DNA of 10,623 nt from an uncultured Oscillospiraceae bacterium (GTDB taxonomy: Bacteria > Bacillota > Clostridia > Oscillospirales > Acutalibacteraceae). Positions 1-5,400 of this stretch are shown here, piece after piece. The translations under genes were made by a program, and so were the position numbers. Numbering within the stretch: the first letter of the stretch is position 1; each line of letters starts with the position of its first letter. The stretch lies in the NCBI GenBank assembly GCA_902496265.1, contig CABVAD010000021.1, positions 1 to 10,623 on the forward strand, read 5' to 3'. The notes beneath the pieces were generated by a model, which saw nothing but the letters and a program-made list of their open reading frames with translations, did not search any database and was not told the origin of the DNA.

Positions 1-30
1 AAATGGCGGCTGAATATAAATAGAATAATC

Positions 31-1239
31 TTAATCTGTTTCTAAAGAATCCAAGTAAGCTTTAACAGAGGAATAGTAGATCCGAAGAAACTTGTTTGCA
101 GATGCCAACATATAAACTTTGTATGGTTTCCCTTCGGAACGTTTTTTATTCATAAATTGATATACAGGTTCATCTTCAGGAGAATTTTGCAAAATCACAG
201 ACATTACTAAAAATAAGGTTCTGCGAAGTGAAGAAGAACCTCTTTTAGATATACTGCGACTATGTACATCTATAGAACCGGATTGGCAAGGCGGTGCATC
301 AATGCCGGCAAAGGCAATAAGCGCCTTTTTTGAATGAAATCGCCGTACATCTCCAATTTCAGCAATTAGTTGTGGTCCTAAAGTCTGACCAACGCCGTAC
401 ATATTCATAACAATTGTGTACTCCGGCAAAGAGGCTGCCAGCATATTCATCTGTTGACAAATAGAAGCTATCGTTTTAGAAGTGGTGTTAAGTTGAGTTA
501 CAGCTTGTTGTACAAGAAATTTGGTGGTTTCGGTTTTAGGCATCATGCAAACATGCCCACAAGCCGAGGTATAAATATCTAACGCTTTTTCTTCCTTAAA
601 TCGGTAATTATGTTTACAACACCATTTTTTGTATTGTTGCGTAAACGTTTTAACCGAAAGTTCACAGACACACTGACAGTGCCAAAATTTCCAAACAAAG
701 TCTACCCATTTTTCACTACCATCATCACGAATGTGGCTTGAAAACAAACGATTCACTTCAGGAAATATGGTATCTAACAATGAAATTAGATTATTCCGTT
801 GCATTGTTCGGATTCTAATGAATTTCTCATACTGACGATAACAAGTCTTAAGCATAAATCTAGTATCATCAATAGGGAAATATTGAGGTAATGAGAGCCA
901 GTTATCTATAGCATAATTTGCTAATCTCACGGCATCCTTTTTATCTGTTTTTGCCCTCCTTAAAGAATTGTTGCCGTAGTTGTGTACTAACATTGCGTTG
1001 ACAACGGAAACATAAATCCCTGCATCACAAAGCACCTGTGCAATCGATGTGTGGTAATATCCGGTATATTCCATTACCACGCGAGTTTCTCCAGGCAATG
1101 AATTGATCAACTCTGCCAAGTCGCTCAATTCATTGTTATTATGAGAAACTTCAAAAGGAGAGTGTACTACTTCTCCGAATGGACGCATGATTGCAATCAT
1201 GCTTTTGCCTTTTGAAACATCAATACCAACAGCGTTCAT
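31..1239 (-). CDS. IS110-family transposase (DEDD/serine recombinase)
   Basis: This is the recombinase that excises and inserts the element under guidance of its bridge RNA. The N-terminal RuvC-like DEDD domain shows GIDVSK (D7), MEYTGYYH (E57) and KTDKKDA (D99, D102), numbered from the chosen start. A long, partly coiled middle follows. The C-terminal Transposase_20 domain (about 278-350) has MYGVGQTLGPQLIAEIGD and then an SGS segment (320-322), where IS110 enzymes carry their catalytic serine. At 402 residues it is full length and uninterrupted, so it is probably active. I start it at the second of two nearby ATGs because GGAGG (minus 1251-1247) lies 7 nt upstream of that codon, while the first ATG almost touches it. 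Codon use is visibly more AT-rich than in feoB or dpaA, in keeping with recent acquisition. Confidence 0.95.
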   Translation of the reverse strand: MNAVGIDVSKGKSMIAIMRPFGEVVHSPFEVSHNNNELSDLAELINSLPGETRVVMEYTGYYHTSIAQVLCDAGIYVSVVNAMLVHNYGNNSLRRAKTDKKDAVRLANYAIDNWLSLPQYFPIDDTRFMLKTCYRQYEKFIRIRTMQRNNLISLLDTIFPEVNRLFSSHIRDDGSEKWVDFVWKFWHCQCVCELSVKTFTQQYKKWCCKHNYRFKEEKALDIYTSACGHVCMMPKTETTKFLVQQAVTQLNTTSKTIASICQQMNMLAASLPEYTIVMNMYGVGQTLGPQLIAEIGDVRRFHSKKALIAFAGIDAPPCQSGSIDVHSRSISKRGSSSLRRTLFLVMSVILQNSPEDEPVYQFMNKKRSEGKPYKVYMLASANKFLRIYYSSVKAYLDSLETD

Positions 1240-1263
1240 AGTCATTCCTCCAACAAATTAGTT

Positions 1264-1440
1264 TACAACCGGAATCCATCGTTTTCTCGTTGCCGATTCA
1301 ATCTATTTTGTGACACGAACTCCCCGAGGTTCGGTGGTTCAACCTGCTAAAATCGAACGCTACAACAAGAGGATGGCAAACAGTCTACCGTACGGACATA
1401 GTTAGCCCAAGGCGGTTAGCGTTTACCAGTTGCTCCTCTT
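1264..1440 (-). ncRNA. Candidate IS110 bridge (guide) RNA
   Basis: The non-coding left end upstream of the transposase folds on the minus strand into two modules. Module 1 (target loop): stem AAGAGGA 1440-1434 with TCCTCTT 1373-1367, then TGGTAAAC 1428-1421 with GTTTGCCA 1381-1374 (one G-U). This encloses an internal loop whose 5' arm contains CTAACCGCCT (1419-1410), an apical hairpin GGGC/GTCC (1408-1405, 1397-1394), and a 3' arm GTACGGTAGACT (1393-1382). Module 2 (donor loop): stem CGTTCGATT 1359-1351 with AATCG 1298-1294 plus AACG 1291-1288, an internal loop, and apical hairpin CGAAC/GTTCG (1333-1329, 1320-1316). This matches the known architecture of IS110 bridge RNAs, which have two internal loops with split guides. 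The 5' and 3' ends are estimates: the start follows from a TATAAT at 1446-1441, and the 3' end is a guess. Confidence 0.7.
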
Positions 1441-1446
1441 ATTATA
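1441..1446 (-). promoter_or_regulatory. -10 box ahead of bridge RNA and transposase
   Basis: A perfect TATAAT on the minus strand directly precedes the first stem of the proposed bridge RNA. The bases at -35 distance are a run of T (minus 1469-1464), a poor -35, so in the integrated state the promoter may be weak. In IS110 elements a stronger promoter often forms when the ends join in the circular intermediate, but here the -10 lies about 65 nt inside the left end, so that does not obviously apply. Confidence 0.45.
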
Positions 1447-1454
1447 GCTAAAGC

Positions 1455-1502
1455 AAGAGATGGAAAAAAGTCCTACTGGTTGCAGAATTTTTCCCATCTC
1501 TT
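1455..1502. repeat. Subterminal inverted repeat in the IS left end
   Basis: AAGAGATGG (1455-1463) pairs perfectly with CCATCTCTT (1494-1502), and the stem extends through A5/T5 with one bulged C, giving about 14 bp around a 19-nt loop. It sits just inside the proposed left boundary. It could act as a barrier to transcription entering the element or be a structural motif of the end. It lacks a GC-rich stem followed by a T-tract, so I do not call it an intrinsic terminator. Confidence 0.5.
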
Positions 1503-1510
1503 ATTGTAAT
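1480..1510 (+). promoter_or_regulatory. Weak possible promoter for the toxin mRNA, inside the IS left end
   Basis: TTGCAG (1480-1485) and TGTAAT (1505-1510) are separated by 19 nt, or 18 nt if TTGTAA is used, so the match is weak. If the IS boundary at 1510/1511 is right, this promoter belongs to the insertion sequence and not to the toxin gene, and would be an outward-facing replacement promoter. Transcripts would start around 1517, slightly inside the expected toxin leader. Confidence 0.3.
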
Positions 1511-1519
1511 AGGCGGTTA

Positions 1520-1564
1520 GTCCTCTGTTCATTCGGAGGGCACTTTTCCCTCCTGAAAGGAGGG
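1520..1564 (+). promoter_or_regulatory. Toxin mRNA leader with alternative hairpins that hide the Shine-Dalgarno
   Basis: Three short blocks compete for pairing. GTCCTC (1520-1525) can pair with GAGGGC (1536-1541, one G-U). CCCTCC (1548-1553) can pair perfectly either with GGAGGG at 1535-1540 or with GGAGGG at 1559-1564. The last block is the Shine-Dalgarno of the toxin, 9 nt before its ATG. With the 5' hairpin formed, the CCCTCC block is free to sequester the ribosome site. If it pairs upstream instead, the site opens. Translation control by such metastable leaders is common in type I toxin mRNAs. Confidence 0.6.
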
Positions 1565-1572
1565 CGGTGCTT

Positions 1573-1659
1573 ATGGTTACATACAGCGAGTTGTTTTTAT
1601 TACTGACTCTCATTGTTTCGATAGTCGCACTTGTCGTTAGTATAACGAAAAAGAAATAA
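1573..1659 (+). CDS. Holin-like type I toxin, 28 residues
   Basis: The small peptide begins MVTYSELFLLL, continues as one hydrophobic helix to about residue 24, and ends ITKKK. This is the typical layout of the putative holin-like toxin family (Hol-Tox, related in design to TxpA/BsrG-type toxins): a short polar N-terminus, a single transmembrane segment and a lysine tail. Such peptides insert into the cytoplasmic membrane and are toxic when overproduced. A strong GGAGGG lies 9 nt upstream of the ATG. The gene converges on an antisense RNA and shares its terminator region, which supports a type I toxin-antitoxin assignment. It lies immediately next to the proposed IS110 insertion point, so its native promoter may be displaced. 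Function is inferred from family resemblance and layout, without a database match. Confidence 0.8.
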   Translation: MVTYSELFLLLTLIVSIVALVVSITKKK

Positions 1660-1735
1660 ACCGCCCACAGTCCAAATGAAGCGGTTTATCTCTAAATCAA
1701 TTCAAGAGGGCTAACCGTCTATCGGTTGCCTTTCT
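1650..1735 (-). ncRNA. Type I antitoxin RNA (antisense to toxin 3' end)
   Basis: A near-consensus promoter at 1769-1742 would start an RNA at about 1735. Its 5' end folds into a hairpin GGC/AACCG, loop ATAGA, CGGTT/A/GCC (1730-1709). It then runs about 45 nt to a hairpin at 1689-1656 followed by a T-rich stretch (TTCTTTTTCG). The last part is antisense to the end of the toxin reading frame and to the 3' untranslated region of the toxin mRNA, as in convergent type I systems such as txpA/ratA. The 5' hairpin sequence CGGTTAGCCCTCTT also resembles the toxin leader CGGTTAGTCCTCTG in the same sense. The ends are approximate. Confidence 0.7.
1656..1689. terminator. Shared hairpin terminator of toxin and antitoxin
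   Basis: ATAAACCGC (1656-1664) and GCGGTTTAT (1681-1689) form a perfect 9-bp stem around a 16-nt loop. On the minus strand it is followed by TTCTTTTTCG, good for ending the antitoxin. On the plus strand the following bases (CTCTAAATC) are less T-rich, so termination of the toxin mRNA may be weaker. Both RNAs contain the hairpin, so the loop is a likely site of first contact between them. Confidence 0.65.
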
Positions 1736-1741
1736 GTTTTT

Positions 1742-1769
1742 ATTATAACAAATTTTTTCGGTTTGTCAA
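1742..1769 (-). promoter_or_regulatory. Strong promoter of the antitoxin RNA
   Basis: TTGACA (minus 1769-1764) and TATAAT (minus 1747-1742), both perfect, are separated by 16 nt. This is the best promoter in the window, as expected for an antitoxin that must stay in excess. The -35 begins 1 nt after the feoB stop codon. Confidence 0.85.
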
Positions 1770-1770
1770 G

Positions 1771-3915
1771 TCACAACAGCACCGAAGCAATAAAATTCAC
1801 TAATATACATAAAGCTATACCTATAGCAGTCGGTATTGCGGCGGCAAGTAAAGTCCATTTAAGACTGCCCGTTTCCTTTTTTATTGTCAAAAGGGTGGTT
1901 GAGCAGGGCCAATGCATGAGGGCGAAGATTATAAAGCATACCGCCGTCACGGCGTTCCAGCCGTTCGCAACAAAGAGGGAGCGCATTTCGGCAAGACCGT
2001 ATGCGTTTTCAAGCGTTCCCGCCGAGAGGTAGCTCATCATTATTATGGGGACTACAATCTCATTTGCGGGGAAGCCTAATATAAAGGCGAAGAGTATCAC
2101 GCCGTCAAGCCCCATAAGTTTTCCGAGCGGGTCGAGAAAGTCAGAGCAAAGGCTTAAAAGACTGCTTCCCGATACCGTGACATTTGCCATAAGCCAGATT
2201 ATAAGCCCCGCGGGAGCGGCGACCGAGGCGGCTCTGCCCAGTACAAAGAGGGTGCGGTCAAATACCGAGCGCACAAGCACCTTGCCTATCTGAGGACGGC
2301 GGTAGGGCGGTAATTCAAGCGTAAACGACGACGGCACGCCCTTTAACAGGGTTTTTGAAAGCAGCTTTGTCACAATAAAGGTCATTCCTACCGCGAAGAC
2401 GACAGCAAGGGTCAGCACCGCGACCGATAGAAGGGACGAAAGCCCGCCCGCCGAGCCTGCAACAAAAAACATTGTGATTACGGATATCAGCATCGGAAAT
2501 CTGCCGTTGCAGGGGATAAAGTTGTTTGTAAGCACCGCTAAGAGCCGTTCGCGAGGGGAATCGATAATCCTGCACCCGACAATTCCCGCCGCGTTGCAGC
2601 CAAAGCCCATACAGATTGTCAGCGCCTGTTTGCCGCAGGCGTTACAGCGTTTAAAGGGTCGGTCAAGATTATAGGCGATTCGCGGAAGATACCCCGCGTC
2701 CTCTAAAAGGGTAAAAAGCGGGAAGAAAATCGCCATAGGCGGCAGCATAACCGATACAACCCAGCTAAGCACGCGGTAAACGCCGTCAACAAGCGCGCCG
2801 TGAAGCCAATCGGGTGCGCTGAGTGCGGTAAAAGCCGTATGGAGCTTATCACCGATAAAGGCAAAAAGGCGGGACAAAAGCTCGGAAGGGTAGTTTGCCC
2901 CCGTAATTGTAAGCCAGAAAATAAGGCAGAGCAAAAGCAGCATAACAGGATAGGCGGTAGTCCTTCCTGTCAGCAGTCGGTCAATGCGGCGGTCGCGCTC
3001 GGCGTACTTCTTTTTTTCGTATATAACCGCACCGCGGCAAATATTTTCGGCGGCGGCTACAATCGCGCTTACTGTTTTGTCCTTAAGATTTTCGGGTTTA
3101 ATTCCCGCATCTTCAAGAGCAGCTCTCGCTTTATTCAGCGCGGCGAAGAGGGCGGGATTTTTAAGAAAATTATCGCCTAAGCAGGCACATATTTCGTGTA
3201 GTAATGAGCTGTCGCCGTCAAGCAATTTAAGCGCAAGCCAGCGGCTGTTGATTTTTCCGCACGAGAGCCGCTTTGCCTCGGGCTCGACAAGTGCTATCGC
3301 CTGCTCGATTTCAGCCGAATACTTTACCTTATAGGGAGCATTCTCACCTTTTTGGTCACAGGCGAGGTCAAGCGCGTCCAATAGCATTTTAAGGCTTTTC
3401 TTTTTCCGCGCCGTAACACCTATGACGGGAACTCCCAAGCGCTCCCTAAGCGCCTTTAAATCAATATTAATTTTCTTGCGCTTTGCCTCGTCCATAAGAT
3501 TTACGCACACGATAACATTAGAGGAGATTTCCAGGGTTTGAAGCACTAAATTCATATTTCTTTCAAGGCAGGTGGCGTCGCAGACCACCGCCACCGCGTC
3601 GGGCGCGCCGAAGCAGATAAAATTCCGTGCAACCTCTTCTTCAGCCGAGTGCGCCATAAGGGAGTATGTACCCGGTATATCCACAAGCACATAGGAGTGC
3701 TTTTCGCTTTTGCAGTAGCCCTGAGCATTGGCGACTGTTTTTCCTGGCCAGTTGCCCGTATGCTGATTAAGCCCCGTAAGGGCGTTGAAGACCGTGCTTT
3801 TTCCGACGTTGGGATTGCCCGCGAGGGCTATAATTTTATCGTTTGGATTTTGCTTTTTTATAATAAGGCCTGAATCGACCGCGCCTATTCCGACCGAGCT
3901 TTTGGTAAGACCCAT
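1771..3915 (-). CDS. feoB: Ferrous iron transporter FeoB
   Basis: Cytoplasmic-membrane Fe(II) importer of 714 residues. An N-terminal G domain shows GNPNVGKST (G1, 33-41), GNWPGKTV with T60 (G2), DIPG (G3, 79-82), NLMD (G4, 139-142) and VTAR in the G5 region (167-170). A helical linker follows, and from about residue 321 a multi-pass membrane domain. Conserved core motifs are CNACGKQ (C424, C427), MGFGCN (436-441) and IPCNGR (467-472). About 26 residues precede the G domain (MGLTKSS...), an extension I recall in clostridial FeoB proteins. The start is supported by GGAGGG 7 nt upstream. No feoA is present in the window. It is divergent from the FAD/Rieske gene, and no terminator separates its 3' end from the antitoxin promoter. 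The higher GC matches the other host genes. Confidence 0.97.
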   Translation of the reverse strand: MGLTKSSVGIGAVDSGLIIKKQNPNDKIIALAGNPNVGKSTVFNALTGLNQHTGNWPGKTVANAQGYCKSEKHSYVLVDIPGTYSLMAHSAEEEVARNFICFGAPDAVAVVCDATCLERNMNLVLQTLEISSNVIVCVNLMDEAKRKKINIDLKALRERLGVPVIGVTARKKKSLKMLLDALDLACDQKGENAPYKVKYSAEIEQAIALVEPEAKRLSCGKINSRWLALKLLDGDSSLLHEICACLGDNFLKNPALFAALNKARAALEDAGIKPENLKDKTVSAIVAAAENICRGAVIYEKKKYAERDRRIDRLLTGRTTAYPVMLLLLCLIFWLTITGANYPSELLSRLFAFIGDKLHTAFTALSAPDWLHGALVDGVYRVLSWVVSVMLPPMAIFFPLFTLLEDAGYLPRIAYNLDRPFKRCNACGKQALTICMGFGCNAAGIVGCRIIDSPRERLLAVLTNNFIPCNGRFPMLISVITMFFVAGSAGGLSSLLSVAVLTLAVVFAVGMTFIVTKLLSKTLLKGVPSSFTLELPPYRRPQIGKVLVRSVFDRTLFVLGRAASVAAPAGLIIWLMANVTVSGSSLLSLCSDFLDPLGKLMGLDGVILFAFILGFPANEIVVPIIMMSYLSAGTLENAYGLAEMRSLFVANGWNAVTAVCFIIFALMHWPCSTTLLTIKKETGSLKWTLLAAAIPTAIGIALCILVNFIASVLL

Positions 3916-4031
3916 ATGTTTTCCCTCCGCTGTATGTAATCTTCTAATTATATGTTATTCTAAAGCCGCCTTGTTTGTTAATATGGAATATAATAGCCTT
4001 GTCGGGAATAATAACCGAGGAGGCGATTTTT
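3916..4031. promoter_or_regulatory. Divergent promoter region of feoB and the FAD/Rieske gene
   Basis: A TATAAT on the minus strand (3952-3947) faces feoB, and a TATAAT on the plus strand (3989-3994) faces the oxidoreductase gene. Neither has a convincing -35 at the right distance. The segment is AT-rich between the two -10 boxes. I looked for a Fur-type 7-1-7 iron box and did not find a clear one. Confidence 0.45.
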
Positions 4032-5342
4032 ATGCTGTCACTTTGGGAAAGCGGAGCGGAAATGCCGCGTTTTCCGAGGCTTAGGGGAGATATTAAAACC
4101 GATGTGCTGATAATAGGCGGCGGTATTGCGGGAATACTGTGCGGATATAAATTAAAAAAAGCGGGTGTAGACTGTGTTATAGCCGAGTCGGACTTAATTT
4201 GCCGCGGCGTAACCGCGGGAACGACCGCGAAAATCACGGTTCATCACGGTGCGGTTTTCGATAAGCTGATTAATGAATTCGGTACGGAAAAGGCGCGGAT
4301 TTATCTGAAAGCTAACGAAAAGTCACTTTATGAATACAAAGAACTTTGCAAGAATATCGACTGTGATTTTAAGGAATGTGACTCATATATTTACTCACTT
4401 TCCAACCGCAAAAAAATTGAAAAAGAGGTCGCCGCACTTAACAAAATCGGCTGTAACGCGGAATTTTGCGAAAAAACCGAGCTGCCTTTTGAGATTGCGG
4501 GGGCTGTAAGGGTTGCTTCTCAGGGACAGTTTAATCCTCTTAATTTTTTAAGTCATATTGCAAAAGAGCTTACAATATATGAAAACACCGCCGTAAAGGA
4601 GCTTAAGGGGCTTACGGCGGTGTGCGAGGACGGGAAAATAGGGGCGAAAAAAATTATAGTCGCCACTCATTTTCCGATTATAAACAAGCACGGAAGTTAT
4701 TTTTTAAAGATGTACCAGAAGCGTTCGTATGTTTCGGCGTTTTTGGGTGCAAAGCCGCCTAAAGGTATCTACCGCGACGAATCGGAGAACGGATTTTCAT
4801 TCAGAAGCGCGGGGAAATTCCTTATAATCGGCGGGGAAAGCAAGCGCACCGGAAAAAAGAGCGGCGGGTGGGAGCAGATACGCGCCTTTGCAAAAAAATA
4901 CTACCCTGACGCGCAGGAAAAATACAGGTGGGCGGCACAGGACTGCATCACCCTCGACGGCGTGCCGTATATCGGCAATTACTCGGCCAACACGCCCGAT
5001 TTATATGTGGCGACAGGCTTTAATAAATGGGGAATGACCTCCGCTATGGTCGCGGCGGAAATACTGACCGATATGATAACGGGCAGAAAAAATGAATTTG
5101 CAGAGGTATTTTCACCCTCAAGGCATATTTTAAGAAAACAGCTTGTCCTAAACGCCGTAAGCGCGGCAGGCGGGCTTTTAACTCCTACTGTAAAGCGCTG
5201 TCCCCACTTGGGCTGTGCCCTTAAATGGAACAAAAACGAGCGCAGTTGGGACTGCCCCTGCCATGGCTCCCGCTTTTCGGAGGACGGAAAGCTTTTAAAC
5301 ACCCCCGCGACGGGGGATATTGATTTAGATGTTAGACGCTAA
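4032..5342 (+). CDS. FAD-dependent oxidoreductase with C-terminal Rieske [2Fe-2S] domain (YhfW-like)
   Basis: A 436-residue two-domain protein. The N-terminal Rossmann fold begins with DVLIIGGGIAGIL (GGGIAG 29-34), typical of DAO-family FAD enzymes. Near the end of that domain come GVPYIGNYS and ATGFNKWGMTSAM, which contact the flavin in this family. The C-terminal Rieske domain has CPHLGC and CPCHGSRF, giving cluster ligands C390, H392, C408 and H411 (C-x-H-x15-C-x2-H). It resembles YhfW-type proteins of Bacillus and Clostridia, whose substrate is not known, and no signal peptide is seen. I chose the ATG at 4032 because GAGGAGG lies 8 nt upstream; an in-frame ATG at 3975 lacks such a site and would overlap the promoter. 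The role is probably cytoplasmic redox chemistry. Confidence 0.88.
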   Translation: MLSLWESGAEMPRFPRLRGDIKTDVLIIGGGIAGILCGYKLKKAGVDCVIAESDLICRGVTAGTTAKITVHHGAVFDKLINEFGTEKARIYLKANEKSLYEYKELCKNIDCDFKECDSYIYSLSNRKKIEKEVAALNKIGCNAEFCEKTELPFEIAGAVRVASQGQFNPLNFLSHIAKELTIYENTAVKELKGLTAVCEDGKIGAKKIIVATHFPIINKHGSYFLKMYQKRSYVSAFLGAKPPKGIYRDESENGFSFRSAGKFLIIGGESKRTGKKSGGWEQIRAFAKKYYPDAQEKYRWAAQDCITLDGVPYIGNYSANTPDLYVATGFNKWGMTSAMVAAEILTDMITGRKNEFAEVFSPSRHILRKQLVLNAVSAAGGLLTPTVKRCPHLGCALKWNKNERSWDCPCHGSRFSEDGKLLNTPATGDIDLDVRR

Positions 5343-5360
5343 ATGTTAGACATTAGACGG

Positions 5361-5390
5361 CGGACGGGCGTTTTCGTCCGTCCGTTATCT
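5361..5390 (+). terminator. Intrinsic terminator after the FAD/Rieske gene
   Basis: CGGACGGGCG (5361-5370), loop TTTT, CGTCCGTCCG (5375-5384) form a 10-bp GC-rich stem with one G-T pair, followed by TTATCTTTCT. It lies between convergent genes. On the minus strand, where dpaB ends, the sequence after the stem is not T-rich, so it acts mainly on the plus strand. Confidence 0.75.
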
Positions 5391-5400
5391 TTCTCAATTG

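Larger units (their letters stand above)
22..1512 (-). mobile_element. IS110-family insertion sequence, about 1.49 kb, right end uncertain
   Basis: The element holds one transposase gene (start at 1239, minus strand) and about 270 nt of non-coding left end upstream of it, the IS110-group arrangement in which the guide RNA is encoded upstream of the transposase. I place the left boundary at a CT core (minus strand 1512-1511), because the ten bases CTAACCGCCT on the outer side (minus 1520-1511) are identical to a loop segment of the proposed bridge RNA (minus 1419-1410). The right boundary is not proven. The only AG (core CT on the minus strand) between the transposase stop and the window edge is at 22-23, which would give a length normal for the family. 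However, the sequence outside it does not match the predicted right guide, so the end could also lie beyond position 1. No terminal inverted repeats are expected for this family and none are seen. Confidence 0.65.

Noticed and set aside
1411..1446. A degenerate second copy of the antitoxin promoter and 5' end (GTTGC followed by TATTATA resembles 1724-1747)
   Set aside because: The segment is better explained as the bridge RNA stem and its -10 box. The antitoxin hairpin is not preserved by compensating changes, and no partner toxin or terminator lies where it should.
1455..1502. A small MITE or a standard intrinsic terminator
   Set aside because: There is no target duplication around it, the stem is AT-rich and no T-tract follows, so it is listed only as an inverted repeat.
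1763..3873. Plus-strand open frames across feoB
   Set aside because: They are antisense shadows of a clear feoB gene with all its motifs, without ribosome sites or recognisable domains.
3940..3995. A Fur-type iron box between feoB and the FAD/Rieske gene
   Set aside because: The region is AT-rich, but no 7-1-7 inverted repeat close to TGATAATNATTATCA is present.
5302..5316. CCCCCG-CGA-CGGGGG hairpin as a terminator
   Set aside because: It lies inside the end of the Rieske reading frame and has no T-tract. A proper hairpin follows at 5361.
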